From contig CALLJG010000005.1 in the NCBI GenBank assembly GCA_938091335.1, positions 248,001 through 312,000 on the forward strand: a stretch of 64,000 nt of DNA, in the 5' to 3' direction. Shown one piece after another: positions 1 to 11,229 of this stretch. Position numbers and translations under genes: made by a program. Below the pieces are notes generated by a model. It made no database searches. It saw nothing but the letters and a program-made list of their open reading frames with translations, and was not told the DNA's origin. The stretch comes from an uncultured Thermodesulfobacterium sp. (GTDB taxonomy: Bacteria > Desulfobacterota > Thermodesulfobacteria > Thermodesulfobacteriales > Thermodesulfobacteriaceae). Position 1 is the first letter of the stretch. Each line of letters opens with the position of its first letter.

Positions 1-1050
<1,050 letters not shown>

Positions 1051-1065
1051 TTAAACTTATTATTT

Positions 1066-1947
1066 TTAACCTTTACTAACTGCTTCTGCTCCTCCTACAA
1101 TATCCATTAATTCTTTAGTAATGGTTGCTTGTCTCACTTTATTATAGAACAAAGTAAGCTGTTTTACCATATCACCACAAGCTTTATTAGCATTATCCAT
1201 AGCAGTCATGCGTGCTGCCTGTTCACTTACTGCAGTTTCAAGCATAGCTGAAAATATAAGTGTATTCAAATAAAGAGGTAAAATTTCAGGTAAAAGTTCT
1301 TCCTCTGGTGGTTCATAAATATAAGCTCCTTGTATCTTCTTTTCTGGTAATTCTTCAGGCTTTTTAAAACTTAAAGGCAATATTTTTTCTACTTTAGGGA
1401 TTTGTCTTATTACATTTACAAAATAACTAAAAATTACATAAACCTCATCCCATTCCCCTGCAAGATAAGCCATCATAGCAGAACGAGCAATTTTACGAGC
1501 ATCCTGGATTAAAACTTTTCCCATAATATCTATATAATATTCTCTAACCGGAACCTTTTTTCTAAAATAATTAACTCCTTTCCTCCCTACACAAATAAAC
1601 TCTATTTCTTTACCTTCTTTTTTAAACTTATTTATCAATTTTTCTGCTTCTTTTATCAAATTTGAATTAAAAGCTCCACAAAGACCTTTATCTGCAGTAA
1701 TTAAAATTATACCTACCTTTTTAACTTCCCTTTGTTGAAGCAAAGGAATTCTTTGAAGATTGATACCTCCTAAACTAAATATATTATTAATTGTTTCTTC
1801 AAATTTTCTTCTATAAGGACGAAATCCTTCTAATCTTTGTTGAAGTGTTCTCAATTTGGCAGAAGCAACCATATTCATAGCTTTAGTTATCTGTCCAATT
1901 CTTTTTACTGCTTCTATTTTCCTCCTAATATCTCGCAAAGCTGGCAT
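1066..1947 (-). CDS. atpG: ATP synthase F1 subunit gamma
   Basis: Central-stalk subunit that couples rotation of the c-ring to the catalytic sites. It has 293 residues, normal for the family. The N-terminal helix (ALRDIRRKIEAVKRIGQITKAM, residues 3-24) and the C-terminal helix (SEQAARMTAMDNANKA) that form the coiled-coil rotor are both clear. It lies between alpha and beta in the F1 operon, 33 bases before atpD. Nothing unusual is seen. Confidence 0.97.
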   Translation of the reverse strand: MPALRDIRRKIEAVKRIGQITKAMNMVASAKLRTLQQRLEGFRPYRRKFEETINNIFSLGGINLQRIPLLQQREVKKVGIILITADKGLCGAFNSNLIKEAEKLINKFKKEGKEIEFICVGRKGVNYFRKKVPVREYYIDIMGKVLIQDARKIARSAMMAYLAGEWDEVYVIFSYFVNVIRQIPKVEKILPLSFKKPEELPEKKIQGAYIYEPPEEELLPEILPLYLNTLIFSAMLETAVSEQAARMTAMDNANKACGDMVKQLTLFYNKVRQATITKELMDIVGGAEAVSKG

Positions 1948-1977
1948 TATTTCCTCCTTTAAATTAAAATACCATTT

Positions 1978-3522
1978 TTATGGAATAGGAACCGTTTCTA
2001 TATTATTTCTCCTTTTAAATTCCTCATTAAATTCTCTAAAAACTTGTTTCATTTTTTCTTCTAATTCTGGACTAATTTCTTTCTTTTCTTTTATTTCTCT
2101 AAAAATTTCTGGATATTTACTTTCTATAAATTCATAAAGCTCTCTCTCATACTGAGCAAGAACTTCTAAAGGCATTTCATCTAAAAACCCTCTTGTACCA
2201 GCAAAAAGGATAGAAACTTGTTTTTCTACCGGAAGTGGTTGATATTGAGGTTGTTTAAGAATTTCAACAAGTCTTGCTCCTCTATGAAGAACTCTTTGAG
2301 TTGCTCTATCAAGTTCTGATCCAAATTGAGCAAAAGCTGCTAATTCTCTGTATTGAGCAAGTTCAAGTCTTAATCTCCCAGCAACTTGTCTCATAGCTTT
2401 AATTTGAGCTGCTCCTCCTACTCTTGAAACTGAAAGCCCTACATTAATAGCTGGGCGAATCCCTGCAAAAAATAATCCAGGCTCTAAATAAATTTGACCA
2501 TCAGTAATAGAAATAACATTAGTAGGAATATATGCTGAAACGTCTCCTTGCTGAGTTTCAACAATAGGTAAAGCAGTCAATGATCCTCCACCATATTGAT
2601 CATCTAATTTAGCAGCTCTTTCTAAAAGCCTGGAATGATTATAAAAAATATCTCCAGGATATGCCTCTCTTCCCGGAGGTCTTCTTAGTAAAAGTGAAAT
2701 TTCACGATACTCTGCCGCTTGTTTAGAAAGATCATCATAAATTACCAAAGCATGCCTTCCTGTATCTCTAAAATATTCTCCTATAGCACAAGCTGAATAA
2801 GGTGCAATCCATTGTAATGCAGCTGAATCAGAAGCACAAGCTGTAACTACAGTAGTATATTCCATAGCCCCATATCTACGCAAAGTTTCAATAATTTGAG
2901 CTACTGTAGATTTTTTCTGACCTATAGCAGCATAAATACAATAAACATCTGTATCCTTTTGAGCAAGTATTGCATCTATTACTATAGCTGTCTTGCCTGT
3001 TTGTCTATCTCCAAGAATTAATTCTCTTTGGCCCCTTCCAATAGGAGTCATAGCATCAATAGCTTTAATTCCTGTATACATAGGTTCATGAACAGGTCTT
3101 CTTTTAATAATCCCAGGAGCTTTTAATTCAATCCTTCTAAATTCCTTAGCCTCAATTGGTCCTTTTCCATCTAATGGCCTTCCTACAGGATCTATCACTC
3201 TTCCAATAACTGCTTCTCCTACAGGAATAGCAGCTACTTTGCCTGTTCTTTTGGCTATATGACCTTCTAAAATTTTAGAATAATCTCCCATTATAGGAAT
3301 ACCCACATTATCAAATTCCAAGTTCAAAGCAATCCCCACCTCTCCACTATCAGGAAATTCAATAAGTTCCATATATTCACAATTTCTTAAACCAAACACA
3401 CGAGCAATACCATCAGCCACTGAAATAACTACTCCCATCTCGTCAAGATCTATCCTTTTCTCAAATTCCTCAATTCTTTTTTTAATTAAATCACTAAGTT
3501 CTTGCACTTTTATAACTTCCAT
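1978..3522 (-). CDS. atpA: ATP synthase F1 subunit alpha
   Basis: Non-catalytic nucleotide-binding alpha subunit of F1. It has 514 residues, with the P-loop GDRQTGKT at about 171-178 and the conserved [13 protein letters not shown] segment. The start ATG lies directly after the atpH stop, with no intergenic bases, so the two are translationally coupled. It belongs to the minus-strand F1 operon transcribed from about 5150 towards base 1. Confidence 0.98.
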   Translation of the reverse strand: MEVIKVQELSDLIKKRIEEFEKRIDLDEMGVVISVADGIARVFGLRNCEYMELIEFPDSGEVGIALNLEFDNVGIPIMGDYSKILEGHIAKRTGKVAAIPVGEAVIGRVIDPVGRPLDGKGPIEAKEFRRIELKAPGIIKRRPVHEPMYTGIKAIDAMTPIGRGQRELILGDRQTGKTAIVIDAILAQKDTDVYCIYAAIGQKKSTVAQIIETLRRYGAMEYTTVVTACASDSAALQWIAPYSACAIGEYFRDTGRHALVIYDDLSKQAAEYREISLLLRRPPGREAYPGDIFYNHSRLLERAAKLDDQYGGGSLTALPIVETQQGDVSAYIPTNVISITDGQIYLEPGLFFAGIRPAINVGLSVSRVGGAAQIKAMRQVAGRLRLELAQYRELAAFAQFGSELDRATQRVLHRGARLVEILKQPQYQPLPVEKQVSILFAGTRGFLDEMPLEVLAQYERELYEFIESKYPEIFREIKEKKEISPELEEKMKQVFREFNEEFKRRNNIETVPIP

Positions 3523-4071
3523 TTATAACACCTCCCCTTTTATAATTTCTCTAAATTTTATTAATTGTGTTCTTAAACTTCCATCAAATACTATATCACC
3601 AATTTTTATTTTTACACCTCCTATAACCTCCTCATCAATTCTTGGCTCCAATTTAACTTCTTTTCTTAAATAATTTTTTAATATCTCTTCCAATTCTCTC
3701 TTTTCTTCTTCACTTATAGGATAAGCTGTAATTACTTCCCCACGAGCAATATTAAGCTCTTCCTCCAATAATTCTTGATACATGCTAACTATCTCTTTAA
3801 TAAACTGGATTCTTCTTCTTTCTACTAAAAGCATCAAAAATTTTTCTATCTCAGGATCTACTTTTACCACTTTTAGTATCTCTTGAATAATTTCTAATTT
3901 AAGATCTGGAGGATAAATAGGATTTTGTAAAGCTGATAATACCTCTGGCATAGAAATTAACAAGTCTTTAATTTGATTTAATTCTTCTCCAAATTCTTTA
4001 ATCTTCCCTAATTCTTTAGCTACAGTAAATAAACCCTTAGCATATTTCAATGATAATGCCATTGCTCTCAA
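3523..4071 (-). CDS. atpH: ATP synthase F1 subunit delta
   Basis: Peripheral-stalk connector (OSCP/delta) joining the b subunits to F1. It has about 182 residues with the typical N-terminal SLKYAKGLFTVAKE helix and the C-terminal GGVKIKIGDIVFDGSLRTQL motif. Two starts are possible. A TTG at 4069-4071 overlaps the atpF stop and has GGAGGG at an ideal 7-base spacing. An ATG three codons later (4060-4062) gives the more usual MALSLKYA terminus. The spacing favours TTG; family similarity favours ATG. Confidence 0.93.
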   Translation of the reverse strand: MRAMALSLKYAKGLFTVAKELGKIKEFGEELNQIKDLLISMPEVLSALQNPIYPPDLKLEIIQEILKVVKVDPEIEKFLMLLVERRRIQFIKEIVSMYQELLEEELNIARGEVITAYPISEEEKRELEEILKNYLRKEVKLEPRIDEEVIGGVKIKIGDIVFDGSLRTQLIKFREIIKGEVL

Positions 4072-4661
4072 TGTAGTACCCTCCCCTTTAATTCATTTAT
4101 AAATTCTTTAAAAATTCTTTTTTGATCCTCTTCAGTAATATTTTTTCTTAAAATTTCCTCTGCTAATTTAACAGAAACATTAGCTATTTCTTCTCTTAAC
4201 ATAATTTTAGCTTTTTCTATTTCATGATGAATATAGAGCTCAGCTTGCTGTTTTATTCTCTCAGCTTGCTCATGAGCAGAAGCAATAATTTTCTCTTTTT
4301 CTTTCATTCCTTGTTCTACATAATTCTGATAAATAGCCTCTGCTTCTTTTTCCAGATTTTTAATTTTTTCTTGAAGTTCTATATATTTTGCTTCAGCTTC
4401 TTTTTTCTTTTCTAAAAGTTCATTATATTGCTTAAATATATTTTCTTGTCTAGATTTAAACATATTTAATATAGGCTTTTTTAAAAACCTATATAAAATA
4501 AGTATTAACACTATAAAATTAAGGGAAAACCAAAAAAGATTTTTTAATTGATTAAGTGTAACTCCATGAGGTTCTAGTTCTGTTTCTGCCCCTAGAACCA
4601 AAGAAATGTAAAATAAATTAAATATTAATATTAAAATTATTAATTTCTTAAAATTTTTCAT
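4068..4661 (-). CDS. atpF: ATP synthase Fo subunit b, with N-terminal hydrophobic leader
   Basis: Peripheral-stalk b subunit. It has 197 residues. A first hydrophobic segment (residues 7-24, ending VLGAETE) looks like a signal peptide. A membrane anchor follows at about 41-60, then a long Lys/Glu-rich coiled coil to the C terminus. The leader is additional to the single membrane segment of ordinary b subunits. It overlaps atpH by 4 bases and the preceding b' gene by 4 bases (ATGA type). With the b' gene it would form a b/b' heterodimeric stalk. Confidence 0.92.
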   Translation of the reverse strand: MKNFKKLIILILIFNLFYISLVLGAETELEPHGVTLNQLKNLFWFSLNFIVLILILYRFLKKPILNMFKSRQENIFKQYNELLEKKKEAEAKYIELQEKIKNLEKEAEAIYQNYVEQGMKEKEKIIASAHEQAERIKQQAELYIHHEIEKAKIMLREEIANVSVKLAEEILRKNITEEDQKRIFKEFINELKGRVLH

Positions 4662-5083
4662 ACCTTCCTCCCCAACAATTTTCCTACTATAAGATTGGTA
4701 AAATAATCTACATTATTCATGAGTTCTTTTCTTACCTCTTCAATATGTTTAGAAAATTCTTGGGCCCATTTAGCTTTATATTCCTCCATTTCTTTCATAG
4801 TTTTACCTAAAAGCTCTTTCTCAATCTTACGAGCTTCTTCTTTTAAAAATTCACTTCTTTGAATACCTTCAGTCCTTGCTTTGTTTAACTCCTCCTGGTA
4901 TTTTTTAATAGCTTCTTCTGCTGAAGTAATCAAATCTTGAATATCCTTTTCTAAACTTTGAAAATGTAATTCCCTTTCTTTTATATAAGACATAATAGGT
5001 TTTACAAGAATATAATAAAGAACAAAAGTCATAATTAAAGCTTCCCCAATTTGAATAAAAAGAGTAATATCAAAATTTATCAT
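4658..5083 (-). CDS. ATP synthase Fo subunit b' (second b-type subunit)
   Basis: First gene of the F1 operon. It has 141 residues with one N-terminal membrane segment (about residues 6-28, including YYILVKPIMSYI) followed by a charged coiled coil (AEEAIKKYQEELNKARTEG). This is the arrangement of b/b'-type subunits found in organisms that use two different b subunits. The start is preceded by AAGGAG. The a and c subunit genes are not upstream; rodA is, so the Fo membrane ring must be encoded elsewhere. Confidence 0.88.
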   Translation of the reverse strand: MINFDITLFIQIGEALIMTFVLYYILVKPIMSYIKERELHFQSLEKDIQDLITSAEEAIKKYQEELNKARTEGIQRSEFLKEEARKIEKELLGKTMKEMEEYKAKWAQEFSKHIEEVRKELMNNVDYFTNLIVGKLLGRKV

Positions 5084-5156
5084 AACTTTAACTCCTTTTA
5101 ATTTTTATGTAAAATTTTTATAAAATTTATAAAATTTTAATACTTTTAAAGCTACA

Positions 5157-5184
5157 TTTGTATTATAATTTTTAAAAAAGTCAA
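5157..5184 (-). promoter_or_regulatory. Candidate sigma70-type promoter of the ATP synthase operon
   Basis: On the minus strand TTGACT (5179-5184) is followed after 16 bases by TACAAA (5157-5162), about 75 bases before the b' start. It lies in the only non-coding gap (5084-5210) between rodA and the atp genes. The region is very AT-rich, so a chance match is possible. Confidence 0.5.
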
Positions 5185-5210
5185 GCAGTAAAAGTTTATA
5201 AAATTTAATA

Positions 5211-6299
5211 TTATTTTAAGAAATATCTTCTTAAACTTACATTAAAAATTAAAGAAAGTAAAAAATAAACTGAAATTGTTATAGATCCTCCATAACTCAA
5301 AAATGGGAAAGGAATACTTGTCATAGGTAATAAACCTGTGCATCCTCCTATATTAAAAAAGGCTTGCCAAAATAAAACCAAAGTAGCTCCTAAACTTAGA
5401 TATTTACCAAACCAATCTTTAGCTTTTTGAGATATTTTAATTCCAGAATAAAGTAAGTATCCATATAAAAATAAAACTATACTTATTCCTATAAAACCCC
5501 ACGTTTCTGCCCATACTGCAAAAGATAAATCTGTATGTTTTGCAGGTAAGTAATGAAGTCTTGTAGACCAGCCTTTTTTAAACCCGTGACCCCATATTCC
5601 TCCTGATCCTATAGCAATAAGTGCTTGATTTAATTGATAACTCCAAGTTCTTTCATATTTCTCTCTATATAGATAACCATAAATTCTTCCTTTTTGATGA
5701 GATTCCAATTTATTCCAAATTAATGGAAATAATATAAATCCTATTATTAGTGTAAAAACCCCTAAAAGAAGTAATATCCTTTTAGGTACTCCAATGAAAA
5801 TTAAAAAGCTAATAAACATTATTCCCATAATTATTGCATGATCTAAATCAGTAGGTAGGATCAATATCAAGGGAAAAATTATTATAATTAAAAATTTTAA
5901 TAAATTTTTGAATTTCAAATGAGGAGAAGGCTCTTTTGAAGCTAATAAGCTAATCAATAAAATTAAAATTGGTTTCACATATTCTCCTGGTTGAAAAGAA
6001 AAAATCCCAAATTCAATCCAGCGTTTTTTAAAAATCATTAATATAAATAAAATCAAAAGTAAAAATAGATAACATGGCCAAATAATAGATAAAGTAATTT
6101 TTCTATAATCTATTAACCAAATAAAAGATAGCAAAAAACTAAGCCCTACTATATGCCAAATTAGATTCTTCCAAAAAATATTGCTATTTTCTGCTATTAT
6201 CCACTGATTCAAAATTCCAAAAAAGCTTAAAGAAAAAACTGTTAAAATTTTCCATATATTTTCTATAAAAATTTCTTTGAAATTAATCTGAGGTTTCAT
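5211..6299 (-). CDS. rodA: Rod-shape SEDS peptidoglycan glycosyltransferase RodA
   Basis: SEDS-family membrane glycosyltransferase that polymerises lipid II during cell elongation, working with PBP2. About 362 residues with ten or so hydrophobic segments. SEDS signatures seen include GSGGIWGHGFKKGWST, the HTDLSFAVWAETWGFIG stretch and the C-terminal MTSIPFPFLSYGGS. An in-frame ATG at 6350 would overlap mrdA by 68 bases. The ATG at 6297-6299 (MKPQINFKEIF) overlaps by only 17 and is the likelier start. Last gene of mreC-mreD-mrdA-rodA. Confidence 0.95.
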   Translation of the reverse strand: MKPQINFKEIFIENIWKILTVFSLSFFGILNQWIIAENSNIFWKNLIWHIVGLSFLLSFIWLIDYRKITLSIIWPCYLFLLLILFILMIFKKRWIEFGIFSFQPGEYVKPILILLISLLASKEPSPHLKFKNLLKFLIIIIFPLILILPTDLDHAIIMGIMFISFLIFIGVPKRILLLLGVFTLIIGFILFPLIWNKLESHQKGRIYGYLYREKYERTWSYQLNQALIAIGSGGIWGHGFKKGWSTRLHYLPAKHTDLSFAVWAETWGFIGISIVLFLYGYLLYSGIKISQKAKDWFGKYLSLGATLVLFWQAFFNIGGCTGLLPMTSIPFPFLSYGGSITISVYFLLSLIFNVSLRRYFLK

Positions 6300-8178
6300 T
6301 TCCGGTAATTTCTTTATATCCTTTTTGTTTAGATAATATATTAACTTCACTTATTCCAAAATAATGTTTATATAATTTTTGAGCAATTGGAGCAGCAACT
6401 GAACCACCATGTCCCCCATGTTCTATTAATATAGCTGAAACTATTTCAGGCTCAGATCTTCCTGCATAACTTACAAACCATGCATGATGTTCAAGATGTT
6501 TAATTTTTTTTAAAGATAGACTCACAACCTGAGCTGTACCTGTTTTACCTGCTATCATAATTCCTGGTATAAAGGCAGCTCTACCAGTACCAATTTTTAC
6601 TGCTTCCATAAGACCTTCTCTTATCCATTCTAAATGAGATAAATTTAAATTTAAACGCTTTTCAAGTTGAGGATCAATATTTATGGTTTTACCATTTAAT
6701 AACCTAATATTTTTCACTACATAAGGCCTATAAAGATAACCTCCATTAGCTATTACCATATAAACTCTTGCTAATTGAAGAGGTGTAACTAATAAATAAC
6801 CTTGCCCTATACCAAGTATTATAGTTTCTCCTTGATACCATGGTTCATGAAAAGTTTTTTCTTTCCATTCTTTATTAGGAATAAAGCCTGATTTTTCTTC
6901 TTCCCATCCTAAACCTGTCAATTTCCCCAATCCCCATTCTTTTGAAACTTGAGCTAAAAAATCTACATCAAGTTTAGAAGCAATAGTATAAAAATAGGTA
7001 TCACAAGAATAGGCAATAGCTTTTATAAGATTGACACTTCCATGCCCTTTAGCTTCCCAACATCTAAATACCCGAGTTCCATATCTAAAAAAACCAGGAC
7101 AAAATAAAGATTGATTTAGGTCATTTATAATTTTAGCAGAAAGCCCTGCAATAGCAGTAATTATTTTATATGTAGAACCTGGAGGATATCCTTGTAAGGC
7201 TCTATTCAAAAAAGGAGTATCAACTTTTGAATTGATTTCATTCCATTCCTGAGCAGTAAAACCTGTAATAAATTTTTGAGCATCTATAGAAGGAGTGCTC
7301 ACCATTGCTAAAATAGCTCCATCTTGAGGAGAAAGTGCTACTATTGTGCCTGTTTTATCTTTCAAAAGTTCATAAGCTTTCATTTGGAGATTATGGCAAA
7401 CAGTTAAAATCAAAGTTTCTCCTGGAATGGGGTTAGATCTATTAATTATTTTACCTAATCTTCCGTAAGCATCTCTTTCAATTTCTATTACTCCGTTCTT
7501 ACCTTTTAATCTATTTTCAAAAACTTTCTCTATTCCAGCTCTTCCAATATAATCCTCTATAAAATATCCATTTTTACGAAGATTTTTATATTCTTCCCAA
7601 GTTATTTTAGAAACATATCCAACTAAATGAAAATAAGCTTCTCCATAAGGATAGTGTCTCTCGAATTCTACTTCAATTTTAATGCCAGGTAAATAATACT
7701 TTCTTACCATTATTTTAGCAATCTCATCCCAGTTAAGATTCCTTTTGATTAAAACTCTTCCTAAAAAGGTTTTTTTAGCTAAATAATATCTTTCTTTTAA
7801 CATCCCAAACTCTTCACCTAGAATTTTACTTAATTTATATAAAATTTCGTCTTCTTTATCTTTAATTAATTCAGGATCTAAATAAAGCTGAAAAACAGCT
7901 TTATTGGTAGCCACTATTACCCCATCAGAGGTAATAATTTCTCCTCTAGGAGCCCTAATTCCATAAGTAACCACTGACCTCTCCTTAGCCTTTTTATAAT
8001 AATAGGGATAGTTTACAACTTGAAGATTAAAAAATCTTATCCAAAAAATGAAAAAAGAAAAAATGATTAAAATTTTTGCCCAAAAAAGTCTTTTCTCCCA
8101 AAAAAGACCCTTTAAAATTTTTTGCTTTGCTTTAAAAAAATCTTTTATTAAATAATCTTCAAAATGTATATTCTTCAT
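6283..8178 (-). CDS. mrdA: Penicillin-binding protein 2 (peptidoglycan transpeptidase)
   Basis: Class B PBP that cross-links peptidoglycan in the rod complex with RodA, MreC and MreD. It has 631 residues: a cytoplasmic start, one membrane anchor (about 31-55), a dimerisation domain with the RGEIITSDG motif, and a transpeptidase domain. The catalytic SxxK is STYK within GYPPGSTYKI (near residue 330), SxN-like SCDT follows, and KTGT is in IAGKTGTAQV. It starts one base after mreD ends. Nothing essential is missing. Confidence 0.96.
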   Translation of the reverse strand: MKNIHFEDYLIKDFFKAKQKILKGLFWEKRLFWAKILIIFSFFIFWIRFFNLQVVNYPYYYKKAKERSVVTYGIRAPRGEIITSDGVIVATNKAVFQLYLDPELIKDKEDEILYKLSKILGEEFGMLKERYYLAKKTFLGRVLIKRNLNWDEIAKIMVRKYYLPGIKIEVEFERHYPYGEAYFHLVGYVSKITWEEYKNLRKNGYFIEDYIGRAGIEKVFENRLKGKNGVIEIERDAYGRLGKIINRSNPIPGETLILTVCHNLQMKAYELLKDKTGTIVALSPQDGAILAMVSTPSIDAQKFITGFTAQEWNEINSKVDTPFLNRALQGYPPGSTYKIITAIAGLSAKIINDLNQSLFCPGFFRYGTRVFRCWEAKGHGSVNLIKAIAYSCDTYFYTIASKLDVDFLAQVSKEWGLGKLTGLGWEEEKSGFIPNKEWKEKTFHEPWYQGETIILGIGQGYLLVTPLQLARVYMVIANGGYLYRPYVVKNIRLLNGKTINIDPQLEKRLNLNLSHLEWIREGLMEAVKIGTGRAAFIPGIMIAGKTGTAQVVSLSLKKIKHLEHHAWFVSYAGRSEPEIVSAILIEHGGHGGSVAAPIAQKLYKHYFGISEVNILSKQKGYKEITGNETSD

Positions 8179-8673
8179 CTATTTTACGAAAAAAACTGTA
8201 AATATTTTATCCAAAATTACTGTCCATAAAAAGGTTGAAATTATATAGTAAAAACTCTTAATCAAAAAATTTAAAAAAAATTCCCAATCTATAAAAGCGT
8301 TTAAATTCAAGAAACATATTATTCCTCTAATAATTAATGTACAAAGTATACTTAAAATCCATAAGCTTAATTTTGCTTCTAAAGTTCCAAAAACTATATA
8401 ATTTTTTAAATGATTCCATATCAATCCCATTAAAATAAAATAAATACACCAGAAAATTTCCATTTTTAAAAAATCTAAACCCTCTAACAAACCTAATAAA
8501 CCTAAGCAGAAATAAAGTAATATCCCAGACCCTCTTAAAATTAAAATACCCAGACAAAAAGCCAAAAATACATCTCCTGGATAAATTAAAAGAAAATTTG
8601 AAAGAAAAGTTTTTAAAAAGATTAATAAAAATAAAAAAGAAATAAATACTAAGAGAAATTTTTTATTTTTCAT
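8179..8673 (-). CDS. mreD: Rod-shape-determining protein MreD
   Basis: Small integral membrane protein of the elongasome. It has 164 residues, nearly all hydrophobic, with five or six predicted membrane segments. Sequence similarity to MreD is weak by eye, as usual for this family. The call rests on size, topology and the exact position between mreC and mrdA. Confidence 0.85.
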   Translation of the reverse strand: MKNKKFLLVFISFLFLLIFLKTFLSNFLLIYPGDVFLAFCLGILILRGSGILLYFCLGLLGLLEGLDFLKMEIFWCIYFILMGLIWNHLKNYIVFGTLEAKLSLWILSILCTLIIRGIICFLNLNAFIDWEFFLNFLIKSFYYIISTFLWTVILDKIFTVFFVK

Positions 8674-8674
8674 T

Positions 8675-9490
8675 TCAAAGGGGAATTTCAGGTAATTTTA
8701 ATAAAATTAAAACAAAGTCAATATTGTGAAGGTCTACAAAAGGCTTAACCTCTGCAAATTTAAATACTCCTTGAACAGGATCTTTATTTACTATAATTAC
8801 TTTACCTACTAATATCCCTGGAGGAAAAAGAGCATCTTGTCCAGAAGTTAAAACTTCATCTCCTGGTTTTAGTTCAGAAGCAGGAGGAAGATACTGTAAA
8901 TTACAATATTTTTCAGCTTTTCCTACTAAAATTCCTCTATCTCCTGTTCTTTGTATCTTTACATCTGCTGCAAATGAAGGATCAGTAATGAAAATAATTT
9001 TACTCCAATTTTTGTATACCTCTACCACCTGTCCTACTAAAGCGACTGCTTCACCATTTACACTTGCAAGAACCGGCATCTGGGGAAATAAACCATCATT
9101 TCTCCCTTTATCTATAAAGCTAACCCCTGAAAAAGGATCTATAGGTCTATATATAATCCTACCTATTATCTTTGGATAATCTAAGGATGTAGAAACTTTA
9201 TAAAATTCCTCTATAGTCTTATAAATTCTATCTTTTTCTTTATAATAAGCAAGTTGAGATCTTAAAAGTAAATTTTCTTTTTTTAATTTTTCATTTTCTT
9301 TTTTTATATTTATTAAAATTACATAGTTTTTAAAAAATACTCTACTTTTCTCACCTAAAAAACTTGCGCTTTTCCAAAAAGGGGAAAGTAAAAAACCGAA
9401 AATTTCATTAAAAAGACTTGTTCTTTTTATTCCATACCATATACTACTTATTAAAATAATAATTACTATTATAATAACTGCCTTTTTCAT
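8675..9490 (-). CDS. mreC: Rod-shape-determining protein MreC
   Basis: Periplasmic scaffold of the elongasome. It has 271 residues with an N-terminal membrane anchor (about 2-20), a coiled coil (about 57-85, KKENEKLKKENLLLRSQL) and the beta-domain. The beta-domain shows IIGRIIYRPIDPF, SFIDKGRNDGLFPQMPVLA and GDEVLTSGQDALFPPGILVGKV, all characteristic of MreC. First gene of the rod operon; mreB is not in the window. Confidence 0.95.
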   Translation of the reverse strand: MKKAVIIIVIIILISSIWYGIKRTSLFNEIFGFLLSPFWKSASFLGEKSRVFFKNYVILINIKKENEKLKKENLLLRSQLAYYKEKDRIYKTIEEFYKVSTSLDYPKIIGRIIYRPIDPFSGVSFIDKGRNDGLFPQMPVLASVNGEAVALVGQVVEVYKNWSKIIFITDPSFAADVKIQRTGDRGILVGKAEKYCNLQYLPPASELKPGDEVLTSGQDALFPPGILVGKVIIVNKDPVQGVFKFAEVKPFVDLHNIDFVLILLKLPEIPL

Positions 9491-9520
9491 TAATTATTTT
9501 TTTCACTTAACTTTAAAACT

Positions 9521-10912
9521 CTAAATTGCTTTTTCTCTAATAAATTTTTTTACTGCTTCGATCTCTGGAGGTAAAATCTCAAATTTTTGAGGGAGTTTAT
9601 AAAGTTTTTTTATTTCTTCTGGCAATTTTATTGGAAACCCTAAGGCTTTACTTACTGTTTCTGGAAATTTCGCAGGATGTGCTGTAGCCAGACATATCAA
9701 AGGAAACTCTTCTTTAAATTCTAATCCTGCTTTTACTCCTACTGCAGTATGAGGATCTAATATATATCCTGTTTTTTTGTAAAACTCTTTAATAGTTCTT
9801 AAGGTATCTTCTTCACTAATTGAAGCTGAAAGAAAATCTGCTTTTATTCTTTTAATTTCATCTTCATCAAATTTTAAAAATTTTTCTTTAGCAAATTTTT
9901 CCATAGTATTTTTTGTTTTTTGAGAATTTTCTTTATAAAAGTAATATATATATCTTTCAAAATTGCTTGCCACCTGAATATCCATAGAAGGACTTATTGT
10001 AGGTTTTACTTCTTTTACAGAATAATCTCCATAATTAATGAATCTACATAAAATATCATTTTCATTTGTAGCTAAAATTAATCTCTCTATTCTATCCTCT
10101 CCCAACATTTTTCTTGCTAAGTAGCCTGCAAAAATATCTCCAAAATTACCTGTAGGAACAGAAAATCTTATTTTATAAGAATTCTCCCTTTCACAAACTC
10201 TAAAATAAGCCCAAAAATAATAAACCATTTGAGCCATTATCCTAGCCCAATTTATAGAATTAACTGTAGTTAAATGTAAACTTTTTTTTAAATCTAAATC
10301 CATAAAAATATTTTTCATTATACCTTGACAATCATCAAAAGTTCCCTTAATTGCCAAATTATATACATTAGGTTCTATCACAGTAGTCATCATTAAAGCT
10401 TGCACTTCAGAAATTTTTTTATAGGGATGAAGAATAAAAATAGCTATATTTTTTTTTCCTTTCATTCCATAAATCGCAGCTGAACCTGTATCACCAGAAG
10501 TAGCTCCTAAAATGTTTATTTTTTTATTATTTTCCAAAAGGAGTTTTTCAAACAATATACCCAAAAACTGCAAAGCAATATCTTTAAAAGCAAAGGTTGG
10601 ACCGTGAAAAAGTTCTAATATATATATCTCTCCTACTTTTAATACTGGTGCAATCTCATCTTTTCTAAAATTTTTATAAGCATCTTTTATAATTTTTTTT
10701 AGTTCATTTTGTGAAATATCTCCTACAAAATATTTAAAAATTCTTAAAGCTAGTTCTTGATAGCTTAGTTTACTTAGATCTTGTATTTCTTTTTCTGAAA
10801 GTTTAGGAACTCTTTCAGGAACAATAAGTCCACCATCTTCTGCTAAACCTTCAAAAACAGTATCTCTAAAATTTAAAGGAGATATTCCTCCACGTGTGCT
10901 CACATATTTCAT
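9521..10912 (-). CDS. thrC: Threonine synthase
   Basis: PLP enzyme converting O-phosphohomoserine to threonine. It has 463 residues and is of the long bacterial type, beginning MKYVSTRGGISPLNFRDTV. The PLP lysine lies in HGPTFAFKDIALQ (about residue 108), and the phosphate-binding loop is LGATSGDTGSAA. It follows a 72-residue unknown gene by 5 bases, apparently in one transcription unit with it. Confidence 0.96.
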   Translation of the reverse strand: MKYVSTRGGISPLNFRDTVFEGLAEDGGLIVPERVPKLSEKEIQDLSKLSYQELALRIFKYFVGDISQNELKKIIKDAYKNFRKDEIAPVLKVGEIYILELFHGPTFAFKDIALQFLGILFEKLLLENNKKINILGATSGDTGSAAIYGMKGKKNIAIFILHPYKKISEVQALMMTTVIEPNVYNLAIKGTFDDCQGIMKNIFMDLDLKKSLHLTTVNSINWARIMAQMVYYFWAYFRVCERENSYKIRFSVPTGNFGDIFAGYLARKMLGEDRIERLILATNENDILCRFINYGDYSVKEVKPTISPSMDIQVASNFERYIYYFYKENSQKTKNTMEKFAKEKFLKFDEDEIKRIKADFLSASISEEDTLRTIKEFYKKTGYILDPHTAVGVKAGLEFKEEFPLICLATAHPAKFPETVSKALGFPIKLPEEIKKLYKLPQKFEILPPEIEAVKKFIREKAI

Positions 10913-10917
10913 AATAT

Positions 10918-11136
10918 CTAAAACCCTTTTGTTTTAAGAATTTCTAATCTATTTTTCATTCTATCCATATACTTTCTTATATCTGTCTTTAATTCAGCTA
11001 AAGTAGGGTGGTTTTTTTGATAAACTTTCATAAGTTCCTTTAACCAATACTCTATAGTTTCTATTTCTCTTTGAGTAAGCTCTTTTTGTACTTTTTCTTT
11101 AAGTCTATTTAAAATTTTGGAATCAATACCTTCCAT
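10918..11136 (-). CDS. Small helical protein of unknown function
   Basis: It has 72 residues, is highly charged and predicted all-helical (MEGIDSKILNRLKEKVQKEL at the start), with no signal peptide or membrane segment. I do not recognise a family. It lies 5 bases upstream of thrC and probably shares its mRNA. ATG start, no clear Shine-Dalgarno. It is probably real because it fills the gap exactly and its base composition matches its neighbours. Confidence 0.6.
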   Translation of the reverse strand: MEGIDSKILNRLKEKVQKELTQREIETIEYWLKELMKVYQKNHPTLAELKTDIRKYMDRMKNRLEILKTKGF

Positions 11137-11229
11137 CTTATTCTTTATTAACCAAGCTAAAACATTTTTTTTATAATTAAAAAATAAGCATTTTGCTTTA
11201 CTTTAGCCCTTTCTCTAATAATTGCAAGA

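Noticed and set aside
5110-5150. Short AT-rich repeats (TTTATAAAATTT-like) before the atp operon
   Set aside because: Low-complexity AT sequence; the repeats are what this base composition gives by chance.
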